A stretch of 61,758 bases of DNA. Origin: Candidatus Acutalibacter stercorigallinarum. GTDB lineage: Bacteria; Bacillota; Clostridia; Oscillospirales; Acutalibacteraceae. The notes beneath the pieces were generated by a model. That model was given only the letters and a program-made list of their open reading frames with translations. It did not search any database and was not told where the DNA came from. Location: contig DXIW01000063.1 in NCBI GenBank assembly GCA_019112625.1, positions 1 to 61,758 on the forward strand, in the 5' to 3' direction. The position numbers were made by a program, and so were the translations under genes. Each line of letters begins with the position of its first letter. Within the stretch, counting starts at the first letter, position 1. Of the stretch, positions 1 through 7,718 are shown in pieces.

Positions 1-57
1 GTTCCGAGCCAGCCCCCTCCCCACCCAGGCCATTCCTCCCATCCCATTTCCCCGCAC

Positions 58-87
58 AAAAAGCCCGGAGGCATCACGCCTCCGGGC
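58..87 (-). terminator. Rho-independent terminator
   Basis: A 10-bp GC-rich stem (63-72 with 78-87) has a 5-nt loop. It is followed on the minus strand by a short T run (A run at 58-62 on the plus strand). It lies just past the stop of the small cysteine protein and would end that transcript. Confidence 0.75.
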
Positions 88-147
88 CAACATTTCCCAC
101 GTTTGCCCCTCTCCGGGGACTCCATTTTCCCGCTGCCGGGCCGCCCC

Positions 148-381
148 TTACAGCTTAAAATCCTCCTCCGTAAACTGGGAGGTCCGCAGGGGCGGGGCCA
201 CCCGTGGCTCCCGCATCAGGGGGTCGTACTGGTAGTTTTTGCAGCTGCCGTCCTTCCGCTCCTTCCGCAGGGAGCACAGCACCTGCCCCTCCGAGCCGCT
301 GTTGTGGCGGCAGTAGGCGCAGCTGGGCTCCACGCTCCCCCCGAACAGGGGCGCTTTTTTCCTTTTGCGAAACAACCCCAT
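148..381 (-). CDS. Small cysteine-containing protein of unknown function (77 aa)
   Basis: Not recognised as a named family. The protein begins with a basic stretch (MGLFRKRKKAP). It carries four cysteines in a CAYC...C...C arrangement within about 30 residues, which would suit a small metal-binding fold, although this is only inferred. The start at 381 was chosen because GGAGGAG lies at good spacing; an upstream in-frame ATG at 423 has no such site. It is the last gene of a minus-strand unit downstream of ylbJ, separated from it by three 100-bp tandem repeats, and a terminator follows. The codon pattern fits its neighbours and the frame is intact. Confidence 0.6.
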   Translation of the reverse strand: MGLFRKRKKAPLFGGSVEPSCAYCRHNSGSEGQVLCSLRKERKDGSCKNYQYDPLMREPRVAPPLRTSQFTEEDFKL

Positions 382-460
382 GGCGATCTCCTCCTCTCCC
401 GCCCGGGATGCCCTCCCGGCCATTTTTTCATCTCTCCCGCAGGCCGCGCCTCACACCCAG

Positions 461-757
461 CGCGCACCTGTCTTTCCCGACTGCCCTCCCGGGCAGCCCG
501 TCCTTACAAGGCCAGGCCCGGCAAGCCCGCGCCATCCTTCCCGGAGCCTCCTCCGGCCAGCGCACACCTGTCTTTCCCGACTGCCCTCCCGGGCAGCCCG
601 TCCTTACAAGGCCAGGCCCGGTAAGCCCGCGCCTTCCTTCCCGGAGCTTCCCCCGGCCAGTACACACCTGTTTTTCCCGACTGCCCTCCCGGGCAGCCAA
701 CTCTTACAGGGCCAGGAACGGCAAGCCCGCGCCTTCCTTCCCGGAGCTTCTCCCGGC
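461..757. repeat. Three tandem copies of a 100-bp non-coding repeat
   Basis: Three head-to-tail units have an exact 100-bp period (461-560, 561-660, 661-757). By eye, units 1 and 2 differ at 5 positions, and unit 3 differs from unit 2 at about 14. Each unit holds the short hairpin CTGCCC-TCCC-GGGCAG (first at 481-496), and units 1 and 2 also hold an imperfect CCGGAG/CTCCGG pair. A 100-bp period is not divisible by three, so the units cannot encode a protein repeat. This fills the 389-bp gap between ylbJ and the small cysteine gene; nothing else was seen there. Confidence 0.9.
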
Positions 758-770
758 GTTTCTGCCGGTA

Positions 771-1976
771 TTATACCACATCCCGCCCTGGGGCGCAATC
801 CTCCTTTTCCCCCGCCTTCCCGGCCAGGAGCAGGAAGGCCGCGCACAGCAGCACCAGGGACAGCCCCCCGGCCGCCGTGGCGGACAGCCCTCCAAAGGCC
901 AGGTCGGTGTTCCCCGCCTGGGCGAACACCGCCCGGCTCCCCTGGGGCAGGGGCCAGACCCGCCCCAGCAGGGCCGCCAGCCCGGCCGCCGCCGCTCCGT
1001 GGACCACCCGGAACAGGAAGAACCGCCCCCAGGGCCCGGGGAACCGGACAAACAGCGCCGCCACCTGCAGGTGGACGCACAGCCCCCCAAAGGCCAGCCC
1101 AAAGGCGAAGAGCCCCGCCCCCGCCTGGTACCCGGCGGCGGTCCCCACCCCGCCGGTGACCTCCAGCAGGAAGGCCAGCAAAGCCTGGGCCTCCCCGGGG
1201 GAGCACAGCCCGGTGCCCGCCAATGCCCCGGTCAGCAGGGCGGTGACTCCGCTGGCGCGGAGGACAGCGGAGCCCCCGGCGAACAGCACGATGCAGGCGC
1301 ACATCCGCAGCACAGCGGCCGAGGCGTCGGAAACAGCGGCCACCAAAGCCCCTCCCGGGCTGCCCCCGGGCTTTTTCAGGTCTTTTCCGGGCGAACTTGG
1401 GTCTTTTTCGGGCAAAACCGGGCCGTTTTTGAGCGGGACCGGGCTGCCCCAGGCGGCCAATATCCCGCAGAGAAGGCTCCCCAGCGTCACCGCGGCGAAC
1501 AGCAGCCACCCCGCCCCCACACTGTGGAGCACCGCCCCGCCCAGGTACGTTACCACAAAAGCCGCCCCAGGATTCACACAAAACAGCATCATCCGGGCCG
1601 CCTGCCCCTCTGTCACCTCCCCTTGCCCCAGCAGCAGGGAGGCGGCCCGCGCCCCGGCGGGGTAGCCCCCCACCCAGCTCAGCAAAATGGGGGCGGCGCA
1701 GCACGCCGGCAGCCGGAACACATACCGGGCCAAAAAGCCCAGCCCACGGCCAAAAACCGCCCCCGCGCCAGAGCGCACCACAAAGCTGGTCAGGGCCAAA
1801 AACGGGAACAGGGAGGGAGCCAGCCCCGTCAAACAGTAGAGGATACTGGCCCGCACGCTCTCCGTCACCGGGGCGGGCCAGACCAGCAGCGCGGCCCCCG
1901 CTCCCAGGGCCAGCAGGGCCGCCCCCACCGTGTTCCAGGTAAGGCTCTGCCCCCAGGATTTCCGCCGTTTTTCCAT
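771..1976 (-). CDS. ylbJ: YlbJ/SpoVV sporulation membrane protein
   Basis: A 401-residue polytopic membrane protein of the nucleoside-recognition (Gate) family, YlbJ type. Alternating hydrophobic segments run the whole length. The conserved-looking parts include SLFPFLALTSFV near residue 60 and the LLSWVGGYPAGARAASLL stretch near residue 100. In Bacillus subtilis this protein (SpoVV) sits in the outer forespore membrane and moves dipicolinic acid from the mother cell toward the forespore; the same role is inferred here. It is transcribed away from yqfC-yqfD, which are also mother-cell genes in Bacillus, and overlapping SigE-like promoters lie between them. The region around residues 180-200 (the KNGPVLPEKD area) is a soluble loop rich in K and P. 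Confidence 0.85.
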   Translation of the reverse strand: MEKRRKSWGQSLTWNTVGAALLALGAGAALLVWPAPVTESVRASILYCLTGLAPSLFPFLALTSFVVRSGAGAVFGRGLGFLARYVFRLPACCAAPILLSWVGGYPAGARAASLLLGQGEVTEGQAARMMLFCVNPGAAFVVTYLGGAVLHSVGAGWLLFAAVTLGSLLCGILAAWGSPVPLKNGPVLPEKDPSSPGKDLKKPGGSPGGALVAAVSDASAAVLRMCACIVLFAGGSAVLRASGVTALLTGALAGTGLCSPGEAQALLAFLLEVTGGVGTAAGYQAGAGLFAFGLAFGGLCVHLQVAALFVRFPGPWGRFFLFRVVHGAAAAGLAALLGRVWPLPQGSRAVFAQAGNTDLAFGGLSATAAGGLSLVLLCAAFLLLAGKAGEKEDCAPGRDVV

Positions 1977-1998
1977 GGTACCGCCCCCTTTGGTACAG

Positions 1999-2026
1999 GT
2001 CTATGCCCGCCGGGGTGGGATACATT
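1999..2026. promoter_or_regulatory. Candidate overlapping divergent SigE promoters
   Basis: On the plus strand, GTCTATG (1999-2005) and GATACATT (2019-2026) are 13 bp apart and resemble the SigE -35 and -10 elements; GATACATT is one mismatch from the usual CATACA-T form. On the minus strand the same DNA reads ATGTATC then CATAGACC with similar spacing. Both flanking genes belong to the mother-cell SigE regulon in Bacillus. The match is by eye only. Confidence 0.4.
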
Positions 2027-2067
2027 CCACCCCTGGCGCATAAGGTTACGGGAGAGGGGGGACGCCC

Positions 2068-2292
2068 ATGGAACAGAGAGGCGCCGGGGGCGCGGTGATC
2101 CAGCTGTCAGGCAACCGCCAGGCCCTCATCGACGGCTGCGACGGCATCGTGGACTACAGCCCGGAGCGGGTGGTGCTGCGGGCCGGGCGGCTCACCGTGC
2201 GCCTGCTGGGCCGGGACCTGCGCCTGCGGGTGCTCACCAGCGCCACCGCGGTGGTAGAGGGCTTCCTCACCGGGGTGGAATACGGTTTTTAG
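2068..2292 (+). CDS. yqfC: Sporulation protein YqfC
   Basis: A 74-residue member of the YabP/YqfC family. Its core (IQLSGNRQALIDGCDGIVDY, then S-PERVVLRAGRLTVRLLGRDL) shows the beta-rich pattern of this family, and the length is near the usual one. It is followed 11 bp later by yqfD, the conserved order in Clostridia and Bacillus. Expression in the mother cell under SigE is expected from Bacillus and supported here by a SigE-like promoter just upstream. The molecular role is not established. Confidence 0.85.
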   Translation: MEQRGAGGAVIQLSGNRQALIDGCDGIVDYSPERVVLRAGRLTVRLLGRDLRLRVLTSATAVVEGFLTGVEYGF

Positions 2293-2303
2293 GGGGGAGC
2301 GCA

Positions 2304-3506
2304 GTGCTGGAGCGGCTGTTCCACTGGCTGTTCGGCTATGTGGAGTTCACCGTGCGGGGCGGGGCCCCGCGGCTGTTCACCATGGCGGCGAAAAACGGCC
2401 TGCTGCTGTGGGATTTCGCCTGGGAGGAGGAGACCGCCCGGGCCCGGATAAAGGCCAGGGAGTACCGGCGGCTGCCGCTGCTGTGCCGCCGCAGCGGGGC
2501 CGCCGCCCGCCTGGAGAAAAAGCGGGGCCTGCCCTTTTTCGCGGCCCGGCTGGCCCGGCGCAAGGGCCTGCTGGCAGGGGCTGTGCTGGGGGCGGCGCTG
2601 TTCTGGTACCTGTCGGGGTTCGTCTGGGGGGTGACGGTCACCGGGACGGAGACCGTCACCCGGCGGCAGGTGCGGGACGCGGCGGCCCAGTACGGCGTTT
2701 CCGTGGGCAGCCCCCGGGCACAGCTGAAACCCCGCCAGGCCGCCCACGGCATCCTGGCCCAGATTGGCCGGCTGAGCTGGGCCTCGGTCAACACCGACGG
2801 CTGTTTTGTGGAGGTGGCGGTAAAGGAGGGGGAGCCCGCCCCGGAGGCGGAGACCCAGGAGAAGTGGTCCAACCTGGTGGCCAGCCGGGGCGGGGTGGTG
2901 GTGTCGGCCCAGGCGGAGCAGGGCCGCCTGGAAGTGCAGCCCGGGGACGTGGTGGAGAAAGGGCAGATCCTGGTCTCTGGGCTGTATCAGTATATCCCCG
3001 ACCCCTATGGCCGCCAGCCTACGCATCCAGCCCAGATTTTGGGCCCGGCCCGGGGCAGCGTTATCGCCGAGACCTACCGGGAGTTCACCGCCCAGGCGGA
3101 GAGCAGCCAGGACCGGCAGGTCCCTTCCGGGGAGCGGGAGGAGCGCGTTTTCCTCCGGCTGTTCGGGCTGCGGCTGCCCCTGGGGCTGTGGAGCCAGCCC
3201 GCCGGGGAGTTCCGGTTCTCCCAGAGCGTCAGCGCCTGGGAGGTGCTGGGGGTGCAGCTGCCCGTGGCCCTGGAGGAGGAGCGGTACGACCCGGTGGTGA
3301 CCCGTTCGGTCCCTCTCAGCAGGGAGGAGCAGCGGGACGCCGCCCTCCGGGCGCTGCGGCAGCTGCAGCGGGAGGAGCTGCCCCAGGGCGCGGAGATCCT
3401 GGAGGAGGAGCTGCGTTTTACCTATACCCAGGAGGGCTGTACGGTCACCGCCCAGTGCCGCTGTTGGGAGGAGATCGGGCAAATCCAAGAGATTTTGGTG
3501 GAGTAG
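2304..3506 (+). CDS. yqfD: Sporulation protein YqfD
   Basis: A 400-residue protein with a cytosolic N-terminal part (about 1-85), one transmembrane helix (about residues 93-112, ending YLSGFVWGVTV) and a large extracytoplasmic domain, as in YqfD. The frame is open far upstream, but homology-like sequence starts at VLERLFHWLFGYVEF. The start was therefore placed at the GTG at 2304, which has a GGGGGGAG site just upstream. It forms a two-gene unit with yqfC. In Bacillus yqfD is a SigE-dependent sporulation gene; the biochemical role is unknown. It precedes phoH, a common order in this phylum. Confidence 0.85.
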   Translation: MLERLFHWLFGYVEFTVRGGAPRLFTMAAKNGLLLWDFAWEEETARARIKAREYRRLPLLCRRSGAAARLEKKRGLPFFAARLARRKGLLAGAVLGAALFWYLSGFVWGVTVTGTETVTRRQVRDAAAQYGVSVGSPRAQLKPRQAAHGILAQIGRLSWASVNTDGCFVEVAVKEGEPAPEAETQEKWSNLVASRGGVVVSAQAEQGRLEVQPGDVVEKGQILVSGLYQYIPDPYGRQPTHPAQILGPARGSVIAETYREFTAQAESSQDRQVPSGEREERVFLRLFGLRLPLGLWSQPAGEFRFSQSVSAWEVLGVQLPVALEEERYDPVVTRSVPLSREEQRDAALRALRQLQREELPQGAEILEEELRFTYTQEGCTVTAQCRCWEEIGQIQEILVE

Positions 3507-3552
3507 CCTAATGGAACGGAAAAGTTTTGGCTAAAATTCATAGGTTTTCCGC

Positions 3553-3582
3553 TTGAAGAACCGAATTCCCTTGTGCTATAAT
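3553..3582 (+). promoter_or_regulatory. SigA-type promoter for the phoH operon
   Basis: TTGAAG (3553-3558) and TATAAT (3577-3582) are separated by 18 bp, and a TG one base before the -10 gives an extended -10 element. It lies about 55 bp before the phoH start and would drive the phoH-ybeY-dgkA-era run. Confidence 0.7.
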
Positions 3583-3636
3583 AAAACACAAGAAAACGCT
3601 GGGATACTGGCGAAATAGGAGACAAGGGAGATTCGT

Positions 3637-4593
3637 TTGGAACAGAGGATCAATCTGGATAGAATGGAACAGGCCGCGGAGCTCTTCGGTAGCTTCGACG
3701 GCAACATGAAACAGCTGGAACAGCGCTATGGGGTGGCCCTGGTGTTCCGGGATTCGGAGCTGAAGATTACCGGGGAGGACCCGGAGGCCGTGGACAAGGC
3801 GGCCCGGGTGGTAAAAAGCCTCATCACCCTCATCGGCGGCGGGGAGACCCTCACCGACCAGAACGTGCGCTACTGCATGCAGATGGTGGAGGAGGACGGC
3901 GACGACAAGGTGGCCCGCCTGGCCGGGGACTGCATCTGCATCACCAGCAAGGGCAAGCCCATCAAGCCCAAGACTGTGGGCCAGCGCACCTACTGCGACA
4001 ATATCCGGGACAACACCATCACCATCGGCGTGGGGCCTGCCGGCACCGGCAAGACCTACCTGGCGGTGGCCATGGCGGTAAAGGCCTTCCGGGCCCAGGA
4101 GATCAACCGCATCATCCTCACCCGCCCCGCGGTGGAGGCCGGGGAGAAGCTGGGCTTTTTGCCCGGGGATCTGCAGCAGAAGGTGGACCCCTACCTGCGG
4201 CCGCTGTACGACGCGCTGTTCGACATGCTGGGGGCGGAGACCTACCAGCGCTATGTGGAGCGGGGGAATATCGAGGTGGCGCCTCTGGCCTACATGCGGG
4301 GCCGCACCCTGGACGACAGCTTCATCATCTTAGACGAGGCCCAGAACACCACCGGGGAGCAGATGAAGATGTTCCTCACCCGGCTGGGGTTTGGCTCGAA
4401 AATGGTCATCACCGGGGACATCACCCAGATCGACCTGCCGGACGGGAAGAAGTCCGGCCTGAAAGAGGCGGTGCGCATCCTGAAGGGCATCGAAGACATC
4501 GCCGTGTTCCGTTTTACGGAGAAGGACGTGGTGCGCCACCGGCTGGTGCAGGACATCATCCGGGCCTACGAGCGGGCCAGCCGGACAAAGTGA
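3637..4593 (+). CDS. phoH: PhoH-like ATPase
   Basis: A 318-residue protein, almost the same length as Bacillus PhoH. An N-terminal KH-like part (about 1-100) is followed by an ATPase domain with Walker A GPAGTGKT near residue 133 and Walker B FIILDEAQN near residue 231. The start is a TTG at 3637, chosen because ACAAGGGAG is at good spacing. PhoH proteins are cytoplasmic ATPases thought to act in RNA metabolism, and they are almost always next to ybeY, as here. It is the first gene of the run that continues through ybeY, dgkA and era. Confidence 0.92.
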   Translation: MEQRINLDRMEQAAELFGSFDGNMKQLEQRYGVALVFRDSELKITGEDPEAVDKAARVVKSLITLIGGGETLTDQNVRYCMQMVEEDGDDKVARLAGDCICITSKGKPIKPKTVGQRTYCDNIRDNTITIGVGPAGTGKTYLAVAMAVKAFRAQEINRIILTRPAVEAGEKLGFLPGDLQQKVDPYLRPLYDALFDMLGAETYQRYVERGNIEVAPLAYMRGRTLDDSFIILDEAQNTTGEQMKMFLTRLGFGSKMVITGDITQIDLPDGKKSGLKEAVRILKGIEDIAVFRFTEKDVVRHRLVQDIIRAYERASRTK

Positions 4594-4630
4594 CAAAATT
4601 TCCCAAATAACAGAAAGGGAGGATATATCG

Positions 4631-5131
4631 ATGGAGAAAATTCGTGTCATCATTTCCAACAGGCAGCGGGCTGTGAAGATCCCCACCGGCCTGCGGATGC
4701 TGATCCGCCGGTGCTGCCATGCCGTGCTGCAGCTGGAGCATTTCCCCGACTCGGCGGAGATCAGCGTGTCCTTTGTGGACAACGAGCAGATTCGGGAGAT
4801 GAACAAGCAGTACCGGAATAAAGACGCGGAGACCGACGTGCTGTCCTTCCCCATGGGGGAGAACGGCGTGTACGATGTGAACCACGAGACCGGGGCCAAG
4901 ATCCTGGGGGACATTGTCATCTCTGTCCCCAAGGCCATGGAGCAGGCCAAGACCTACGGCCACAGCCTGGAGCGGGAGGTGGGCTACCTCACCGCCCATT
5001 CCATGCTGCACCTGCTGGGCTACGACCATGAGGACGGCGGCCTGGCCCGGGTGCGCATGCGGGAGAAGGAAGAGTACGTTATGCGGGAGCTGGGCCTGCC
5101 GGCCAGCAGCAGCTACGCCCCGGATGCCTGA
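4631..5131 (+). CDS. ybeY: Endoribonuclease / rRNA maturation factor YbeY
   Basis: A 166-residue protein with the zinc-binding signature HSMLHLLGYDH near residue 122 (the HxxxHxxxxxH triad) and the conserved LSFPMGE segment near residue 75. YbeY is a metal-dependent RNase needed for 16S rRNA 3' end maturation and ribosome quality control. The start has a GGGAGGATATATCG leader. It overlaps the next gene, dgkA, by 8 bp, which suggests translational coupling. The neighbour order phoH-ybeY-dgkA-era is typical of Firmicutes. Confidence 0.95.
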   Translation: MEKIRVIISNRQRAVKIPTGLRMLIRRCCHAVLQLEHFPDSAEISVSFVDNEQIREMNKQYRNKDAETDVLSFPMGENGVYDVNHETGAKILGDIVISVPKAMEQAKTYGHSLEREVGYLTAHSMLHLLGYDHEDGGLARVRMREKEEYVMRELGLPASSSYAPDA

Positions 5132-5633
5132 CCGGGAGCCTGCCGGCAGCAGACGCAGGCTGTTCCGCAGCTTTGGGGACGCCCTGCGGGGCGTCTGGAA
5201 CTGCGTGGAGAGCGAGCGGAACATGCGCATCCACCTGACGGCGTGCTGCTATGTGGTGTTTTTCGGCTGCCAGCTGCCCCTTACCCGGGGGGAGTGGGCG
5301 GCCTTGGTGCTGGCCATGGCCCTGGTCACCGGGGCCGAAGCCATGAATACCGCCGTGGAGAAGCTCTGCGATTTTGCCCAGAAGCGCCACAGCCTGATGA
5401 TCCGCGTGGTAAAGGACGCGGCGGCGGGGGCAGTACTCCTGTGTGCTGTGGGGGCGGCCGCGGCGGGGCTCACCATCTTTTTGCGGCGGGAGCTGTGGCA
5501 GGCGGTGTGGGGCATCCTCACCAGCCCCTTCGCGCTGCTGGGATTCGTGCTGTCCCTGGGGGCGGCCCTGGCCTTTATCCTGCTGGGGCCCCGGGGGCTG
5601 CGGGACCGTTTGGAACGCCTTTGGAAAAAATAA
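5124..5633 (+). CDS. dgkA: Diacylglycerol/undecaprenol kinase family protein
   Basis: A 169-residue membrane enzyme of the DgkA family. The hallmark is GAEAMNTAVEKLCD at about residues 71-84, which holds the catalytic and metal-binding glutamates, followed by the KDAAAGAVLL segment. Firmicutes members phosphorylate undecaprenol in the lipid carrier cycle rather than diacylglycerol; that substrate is inferred. Two hydrophobic segments flank the motif. There is an extra C-terminal hydrophobic helix (about 135-158) beyond the usual 120-130 residues. The ATG at 5124 overlaps the end of ybeY. Confidence 0.88.
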   Translation: MPDREPAGSRRRLFRSFGDALRGVWNCVESERNMRIHLTACCYVVFFGCQLPLTRGEWAALVLAMALVTGAEAMNTAVEKLCDFAQKRHSLMIRVVKDAAAGAVLLCAVGAAAAGLTIFLRRELWQAVWGILTSPFALLGFVLSLGAALAFILLGPRGLRDRLERLWKK

Positions 5634-5717
5634 CTGGGAGCGCGCCGGTGGGCGCGCCCCTGTGCTGTCTGCCCCGAAACGGGGACAGCGAGACTGTAAC
5701 AGAGAGGGGGAGCGCCC
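5634..5717 (+). other. dgkA-era spacer with two hairpins
   Basis: The 84-bp spacer can form GCGCGCC-GGT-GGGCGCGC and a second hairpin built on CCCC-GAAA-CGGGG flanked by CTGT/ACAG. Neither has a T tract, so they are not obvious terminators. They may affect mRNA stability or segmental expression between dgkA and era. Confidence 0.35.
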
Positions 5718-6653
5718 ATGGAAGGGGAGCGCGTAAAACAGGAGGATATGGCCGCGGAGCGGTCGGCGTTTTTGGCCATTGTGGGGCGGCCCAATGTGGG
5801 CAAGTCCTCCCTGCTGAACCGGATGATTGGGGAGAAGATCGCCATCGTCTCGAAAAAGCCCCAGACCACCCGCACCCGGATCATGGGGGTGCTCACCCAG
5901 GGGGCGGACCAGCTGGTGTTTCTGGACACCCCCGGCCTGGTAAAGCCCAAAAATTCCCTGGGGGACTACATGGCCAAGTCCGTGGCCAGCGCGGTGGCCG
6001 GGGTGGACGCCTGCCTGCTGGTCACCGAGGCGGGGGCCAAGATCTCCCCGGCGGACCGGGACCTGGTCCGGCGCTTTGAGGAGCTGAAGCTCCCGGCGGT
6101 GCTGGCCATCAATAAAATCGACCTGCTGAAGGACAAGACGCCCCTGATGGGGCAGATCGGGGAATTTGCCCAGCTGTACGACTTTGCCGCGGTGGTGCCG
6201 GTCTCTGCCCAGGCGGGGGACGGCATGGACGAGCTGCTGGACGAGCTGAAAAAGCTGGCCCAGCCCGGGGGACACCTGTTCCCGCCGGACACCCTCACCG
6301 ACCAGCCCGAGCGGGTCATCGCCGCGGAGGTGGTGCGGGAGAAGGTGCTGCGGCTGCTGGACCAGGAGGTGCCCCACGGGGTGGCGGCGGTCACCGAGTC
6401 CATGAAGGACCGGGGCGGGCTGCTGGAGCTGCAGGTCACCCTGTACTGCGAGCGGCCCAACCACAAGGGCATCCTCATCGGCAAGGGCGGGGCCATGCTG
6501 AAAAAGATCGGCAGTATGGCCCGGGAAGACCTGGAGGCTTTCTTCGGCTGCAAGGTGAACCTGCAGCTGTGGGTGAAGGTGAAGGAGGACTGGCGCCAGC
6601 GCCCGGAGACCCTGCAGAGCCTGGGCTTCTCCTTAAAAGACCTGGAGCTGTAA
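5718..6653 (+). CDS. era: GTPase Era
   Basis: A 311-residue ribosome-assembly GTPase that binds 16S rRNA near its 3' end. The G1 motif GRPNVGKS is near residue 22, TTRTR supplies the switch region, DTPG is G3 and NKID is G4 near residue 132. A C-terminal KH domain carries GILIGKGGAMLKKIG near residue 255. The length is slightly above the usual 300 because of a short N-terminal extension before AFLAIVGRP. No cytidine deaminase gene lies between dgkA and era, unlike Bacillus. Confidence 0.96.
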   Translation: MEGERVKQEDMAAERSAFLAIVGRPNVGKSSLLNRMIGEKIAIVSKKPQTTRTRIMGVLTQGADQLVFLDTPGLVKPKNSLGDYMAKSVASAVAGVDACLLVTEAGAKISPADRDLVRRFEELKLPAVLAINKIDLLKDKTPLMGQIGEFAQLYDFAAVVPVSAQAGDGMDELLDELKKLAQPGGHLFPPDTLTDQPERVIAAEVVREKVLRLLDQEVPHGVAAVTESMKDRGGLLELQVTLYCERPNHKGILIGKGGAMLKKIGSMAREDLEAFFGCKVNLQLWVKVKEDWRQRPETLQSLGFSLKDLEL

Positions 6654-6797
6654 GGCTGCCTAGCACAAACCCAGCGGAAAGTCTGCCGCACCCTGTCGAA
6701 AAGACAAAAGTTTTCCTGTCATAGCCGGGGCCAAGCTGCAAATACTCTCTAAAAGAGGGACGTGCCTGCCGGCGTCCCTGCAAAGGGGGAAACGCTT

Positions 6798-7001
6798 GTG
6801 GACGAGAAGCAGGCTTGGCAGCTGTTTGCCCGGACAGGGAAGATCGAGGACTATATCCGCTATACACAGATCAAAAACCAGGCTGGGGGGCTGTGTCCCC
6901 CAGCCGGGGAGGCATACGGTGAAAGTAACGACCCAGGGGCTCATCATCCGGGAGCAGGTGGTGGGGGAGAGCGACCGCCTGGTCACGGTGCTCACCCGTG
7001 A
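6798..7001 (+). CDS. YqzL-like small protein
   Basis: A short reading frame between era and recO, the position of yqzL in Bacillus. The N-terminal part (VDEKQAWQLFARTGKIEDYI) matches the YqzL pattern of W..F..TG.IE.Y. The GTG start at 6798 follows AAAGGGGG. The frame runs 67 residues, longer than the roughly 47 usual for YqzL, and its last 83 bp overlap the recO start in another frame. The C-terminal third is G/P/H-rich and probably a by-product of the overlap. Function unknown. Confidence 0.6.
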   Translation: MDEKQAWQLFARTGKIEDYIRYTQIKNQAGGLCPPAGEAYGESNDPGAHHPGAGGGGERPPGHGAHP

Positions 7002-7671
7002 CGAGGGGGTGGTGCGGGCCTTTGCCCGCCGGGCCAAAAACCTGAAGGACAGCAAGAACGCCGCCACCGGCTTGCTCTGCTATTCCCGCCTGAACCTGTG
7101 GAAGGGGCGGGACAAGTACATGATCAACGACGCCTTTCCCATCGAGGTGTTTTTCGGCCTGCGGGAGGACATCCTCCGGCTGGCCCTGGCCCAGTATTTC
7201 TGCGAGCTCTCGGTGGAGCTGGTGCCCGACGGGGCGGAGTCGGGGGACTATCTGCGCCTGGTGCTCAACGCCCTGCATTTTTTGAGCAAGGGCAGCCGGC
7301 CGGAGGCGCAGCTCAAGGCCATTGTGGAGCTGCGGATGCTCAGCCTGTCCGGCTATATGCCGGACCTGGTGTGCTGTGCCGCGTGCGGCGCCTATGAGAC
7401 GGAGCGCATGTATTTTAAGGTGAACCGGGGGACCATCTACTGTAAAGATTGCTACCTGCCCAAGGGGGACCCCTTTGTGGCACTGTCCCCGGCGGCGCTC
7501 ACCGCCATGCGGCACATCATCTATTCCGATTTTGAGAAGATCTTCTCCTTCGGCGTGTCCCCCGGGGCCCAGAAGGAGCTGTCCGCCGCGGCGGAGGCCT
7601 ACACCGTCCACACCCTGCAGAAGCGGCCCAAGACTTTGGATTTTTACAACAGCCTGGCGGCCTCCCCGTAA
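6919..7671 (+). CDS. recO: DNA repair protein RecO
   Basis: A 250-residue RecO protein, which loads RecA and anneals strands in the RecFOR pathway. It has an N-terminal OB fold (about 1-80, with TTQGLIIREQVVGESDRLVTV), a helical middle, and the cysteine pairs CCAACG and CKDC of the zinc-binding region (about residues 153-178). An upstream in-frame TTG at 6796 exists, but the GTG at 6919 with GGGGAGG spaced correctly, and the match to the RecO N terminus, decide the start. It follows era and the YqzL-like gene. Confidence 0.93.
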   Translation: MKVTTQGLIIREQVVGESDRLVTVLTRDEGVVRAFARRAKNLKDSKNAATGLLCYSRLNLWKGRDKYMINDAFPIEVFFGLREDILRLALAQYFCELSVELVPDGAESGDYLRLVLNALHFLSKGSRPEAQLKAIVELRMLSLSGYMPDLVCCAACGAYETERMYFKVNRGTIYCKDCYLPKGDPFVALSPAALTAMRHIIYSDFEKIFSFGVSPGAQKELSAAAEAYTVHTLQKRPKTLDFYNSLAASP

Positions 7672-7718
7672 GGGGGGACAGGCCGGGGCCGCCGCGGCTT
7701 TGGAAAGGATGACATACC

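Noticed and set aside
461-757. CRISPR array
   Set aside because: Units abut with no spacers, the period is 100 bp, and no cas genes are present.
604-2025. Second minus-strand frame over ylbJ
   Set aside because: Composition is G/R/P-rich and non-hydrophobic; the other frame gives a clear YlbJ membrane protein.
204-2303. Long plus-strand open frame in front of yqfD (about 700 codons)
   Set aside because: It has the proline/arginine-rich composition of a shadow frame, lies opposite ylbJ and the tandem repeats, and only the last 400 codons (from 2304) are protein-like.
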